This document shows, piece after piece, positions 6,184-7,402 of a DNA stretch of 7,402 nucleotides. Location: positions 1 through 7,402 of the forward strand of contig DASWVC010000355.1 in assembly GCA_036401335.1 (NCBI GenBank). Reading direction: 5' to 3'. The DNA is from DASWVC01 sp036401335 (GTDB lineage Bacteria; Verrucomicrobiota; Verrucomicrobiia; Chthoniobacterales; JAFAMB01). The notes beneath the pieces were generated by a model. That model worked only from the letters and a program-made list of their open reading frames with translations. It had not been told where the DNA came from and did no database searches. The first letter of the stretch is position 1; each line of letters begins with the position of its first letter. The translations under genes were made by a program, and so were the position numbers.

Positions 6184-6482
6184 GCTAGGTGATCAATGTG
6201 CGGCGCCCTGACGGGGGAGTGACTTCGCCGAAAGCCCGTAATGATGCCACGGGCCGTCCCGGGGAGTCAATCCAGCCGACCGAAGGCGGCAGCGATAAGG
6301 TTCGTTAGACCGGACCCACGGCCATCCGATCACTTTCCCAGGTCACAGCGTTTTTATAGCTTCTAGACGGATTATACCTTGCAATACTAAAACGGTTATT
6401 CTAGGTAGCTAGAGGGCTGGACCGCACCGGAGGTGTTGGTCCTTTCCAGTTTTTCCCCTCAAGCCGAAAACGATTCTGCCCT
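6184..6482. other. Divergent intergenic region with an AT-rich island
   Basis: No gene is visible. Bases 6350-6410 are much richer in A and T than their surroundings and probably hold the promoters of the two diverging genes. A perfect 6-bp stem (GCCCGT 6234-6239, ACGGGC 6249-6254, 9-base loop) lies in what would be the leader of the minus-strand membrane gene. For the plus-strand UspA-like gene the best -10 I see is TATACC at 6373-6378 with a poor -35. Confidence 0.5.
6371..6399 (-). promoter_or_regulatory. Candidate sigma70 promoter for the membrane protein gene
   Basis: On the minus strand a perfect TATAAT occupies 6376-6371. Seventeen bases upstream is ATAACC (6399-6394), which matches only three of six -35 positions. 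The resulting leader would be about 180 bases long and would include the 6234-6254 stem-loop. Confidence 0.35.
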
Positions 6483-7022
6483 GTGCAAACTGTTTCCTCT
6501 CCTTCAAGCAAAGCACCGGTCCTGCGCGCTGCGCGCGGGCAGCACCTGCTTCCCGGACTTCCCTCAAAGCTTACGCAGTTGCTGCTTCTAACTGACCTCG
6601 GACCAGGGTCAATTGCGGCCGTTGAATGCGCGATCGACCTGGCCGGGCTATTCAGCGCTCGCGTCGCCTTGATGAATGGGGAGCCGTTGCGGTCGGGTCA
6701 CCATCCTGTCCGAGACGAGTTAAACCCATCGCCCGACGCCGATCCGGCCCGGCCCGCGCTCCTCTGCCTTATGTGGGAAGTGCGGCAACGCGGCGTGGAG
6801 GTTGGCCTGTGCACCGACACTGGCCACACGCCAGAGCACGTCTGGCGCACCGCAGCCGATCGCCAGGTGGACCTGATCGTGCTGCCCGATGCCCTTTTCC
6901 AACCGTTCTCAGCGTCGGCAAACCGCGCTGAAAATTCCATCGAAGGTGCACCCTGCCCGCTGCTGATCGTGGAGGACCAGCCGAACCTTCCGCTGGCGGC
7001 GGGTGGATCAAACTTCCGCTAG
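6483..7022 (+). CDS. UspA-like universal stress family protein without the nucleotide-binding glycine motif
   Basis: 179 residues from GTG 6483. The Usp alpha/beta fold is recognisable. Strand 1 is LTQLLLLTDLGPGS (30-43), followed by helix IAAVECAIDLAGLF and strand ARVALMNGE (59-67). Helix LLCLMWEVRQRG then leads into strand VEVGLCTD (105-112), helix TPEHVWRTAADRQ, strand VDLIVLPD (129-136) and a final strand PCPLLIVED (157-165). ATP-binding Usp proteins have G-x2-G-x9-G-S/T after the fourth strand. Here the stretch after VLPD (ALFQPFSASANRAENSIEGAP) lacks it, so the protein probably does not bind ATP in the usual way. Residues 1-28 are a poorly ordered extension before the domain. No ATG precedes the domain in this frame, so GTG is the likely start, without a clear ribosome binding site. 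Its role is probably stress related by family; the partner or ligand is unknown. Confidence 0.7.
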   Translation: MQTVSSPSSKAPVLRAARGQHLLPGLPSKLTQLLLLTDLGPGSIAAVECAIDLAGLFSARVALMNGEPLRSGHHPVRDELNPSPDADPARPALLCLMWEVRQRGVEVGLCTDTGHTPEHVWRTAADRQVDLIVLPDALFQPFSASANRAENSIEGAPCPLLIVEDQPNLPLAAGGSNFR

Positions 7023-7072
7023 ACAAGCTGGCCGCGTTCCGCCGCAAGCCCGCTCAAATCAAGAAACCGCCC

Positions 7073-7076
7073 GGAG
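7073..7076 (+). promoter_or_regulatory. Ribosome binding site of the small downstream gene
   Basis: GGAG ends 8 bases before the GTG at 7085. This favours that start over the in-frame ATGs at 7097 and 7100. It is one of the few clear Shine-Dalgarno elements in the window. Confidence 0.5.
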
Positions 7077-7084
7077 AAAAAGCC

Positions 7085-7351
7085 GTGTCCGAGACGATGA
7101 TGATTCACCTGGCGAACCACGGTAACGTCGACCGGGTAGTTACGGTAGAGGACCTTTGTGCGTTGCACCTGCCCCGGTACCCGCTCGTGAAAGACGTGTT
7201 AAGACCTTCGGAGCAGCGCCCGATCCAGGTTACCCGCGACGCGCCTTTCCGAGGGCCCGGTTCCATCGGTGCAGGTTGCATCCGGGTTTTCTATGCGGAT
7301 GGAAACTCGCGGACCTTGACGGTTTGCGAAGGCGACGCCGTAGAACTGTAG
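7085..7351 (+). CDS. Small protein of unknown function
   Basis: 88 residues from GTG 7085, with GGAG 8 bases upstream, ending in a TAG at 7349-7351. I do not recognise a family. The sequence is soluble, with no signal peptide or membrane segment. Beta-like runs occur at VDRVVTVEDL (15-24), RPIQVTRDA (45-53), GCIRVFYADG (64-73) and SRTLTVCEGDAVEL (75-88). There are three Cys, in DLCALHL, GAGCIRV and TVCEGD. The pattern suggests a small beta-sandwich or barrel, but this is only an impression. It follows the UspA-like gene by 62 bases on the same strand with no hairpin between them, so the two may be co-transcribed. Evidence that it is real: the ribosome binding site, the full-length open frame and ordinary amino-acid composition. 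Confidence 0.55.
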   Translation: MSETMMIHLANHGNVDRVVTVEDLCALHLPRYPLVKDVLRPSEQRPIQVTRDAPFRGPGSIGAGCIRVFYADGNSRTLTVCEGDAVEL

Positions 7352-7402
7352 CGCGACGCCGCTGCCCGACCATTCAAACCGATAAATCCTTTAAGTCGTG
7401 GG

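Overview
The window is GC-rich bacterial chromosomal DNA with short intergenic gaps. Several starts lack a convincing Shine-Dalgarno sequence, and GTG starts are used. No phage, plasmid, insertion sequence, CRISPR, tRNA or rRNA is visible. The protein set (NRAMP manganese transporter, PRC-barrel/YsnF-AvaK proteins, UspA-like protein, an orphan membrane protein) fits a free-living Gram-negative soil or water bacterium. A Verrucomicrobiota- or Acidobacteriota-like source is a guess; the sequence does not fix the phylum.

Layout, left to right: (1) 2-412 (+), the C-terminal part of a nucleoside hydrolase cut by the window edge and followed by a hairpin. (2) 572-1927 (+), a complete NRAMP-family divalent metal transporter (MntH type) behind an extended -10 element. 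(3) 2105-2779 (+), a HAD-superfamily hydrolase with all four motifs recognisable. (4) 2803-3210 (-), a remnant of a MarC-family membrane protein with the C-terminal domain legible and the rest gone. (5) 3446-4321 and 4463-5425 (+), two tandem paralogues with an N-terminal PRC barrel and a C-terminal DUF2382 (YsnF/AvaK) domain. (6) 5614-6183 (-), a multi-pass membrane protein of unknown function, convergent with the PRC pair. (7) an AT-richer divergent intergenic region, 6184-6482. (8) 6483-7022 (+), a UspA-like protein without the usual nucleotide-binding glycine motif, followed 62 bases later by a small unrecognised protein at 7085-7351.

A loose stress theme links several genes: manganese uptake, YsnF/AvaK-type general-stress proteins and a UspA-like protein. 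This is inferred from family associations; no operon joins them all. The least ordinary part is the duplicated PRC-DUF2382 pair, in which a unit of about 48 residues appears four times over two genes and the first linker carries a 24-base tandem repeat. The rest looks like ordinary chromosomal gene content with one decayed gene.
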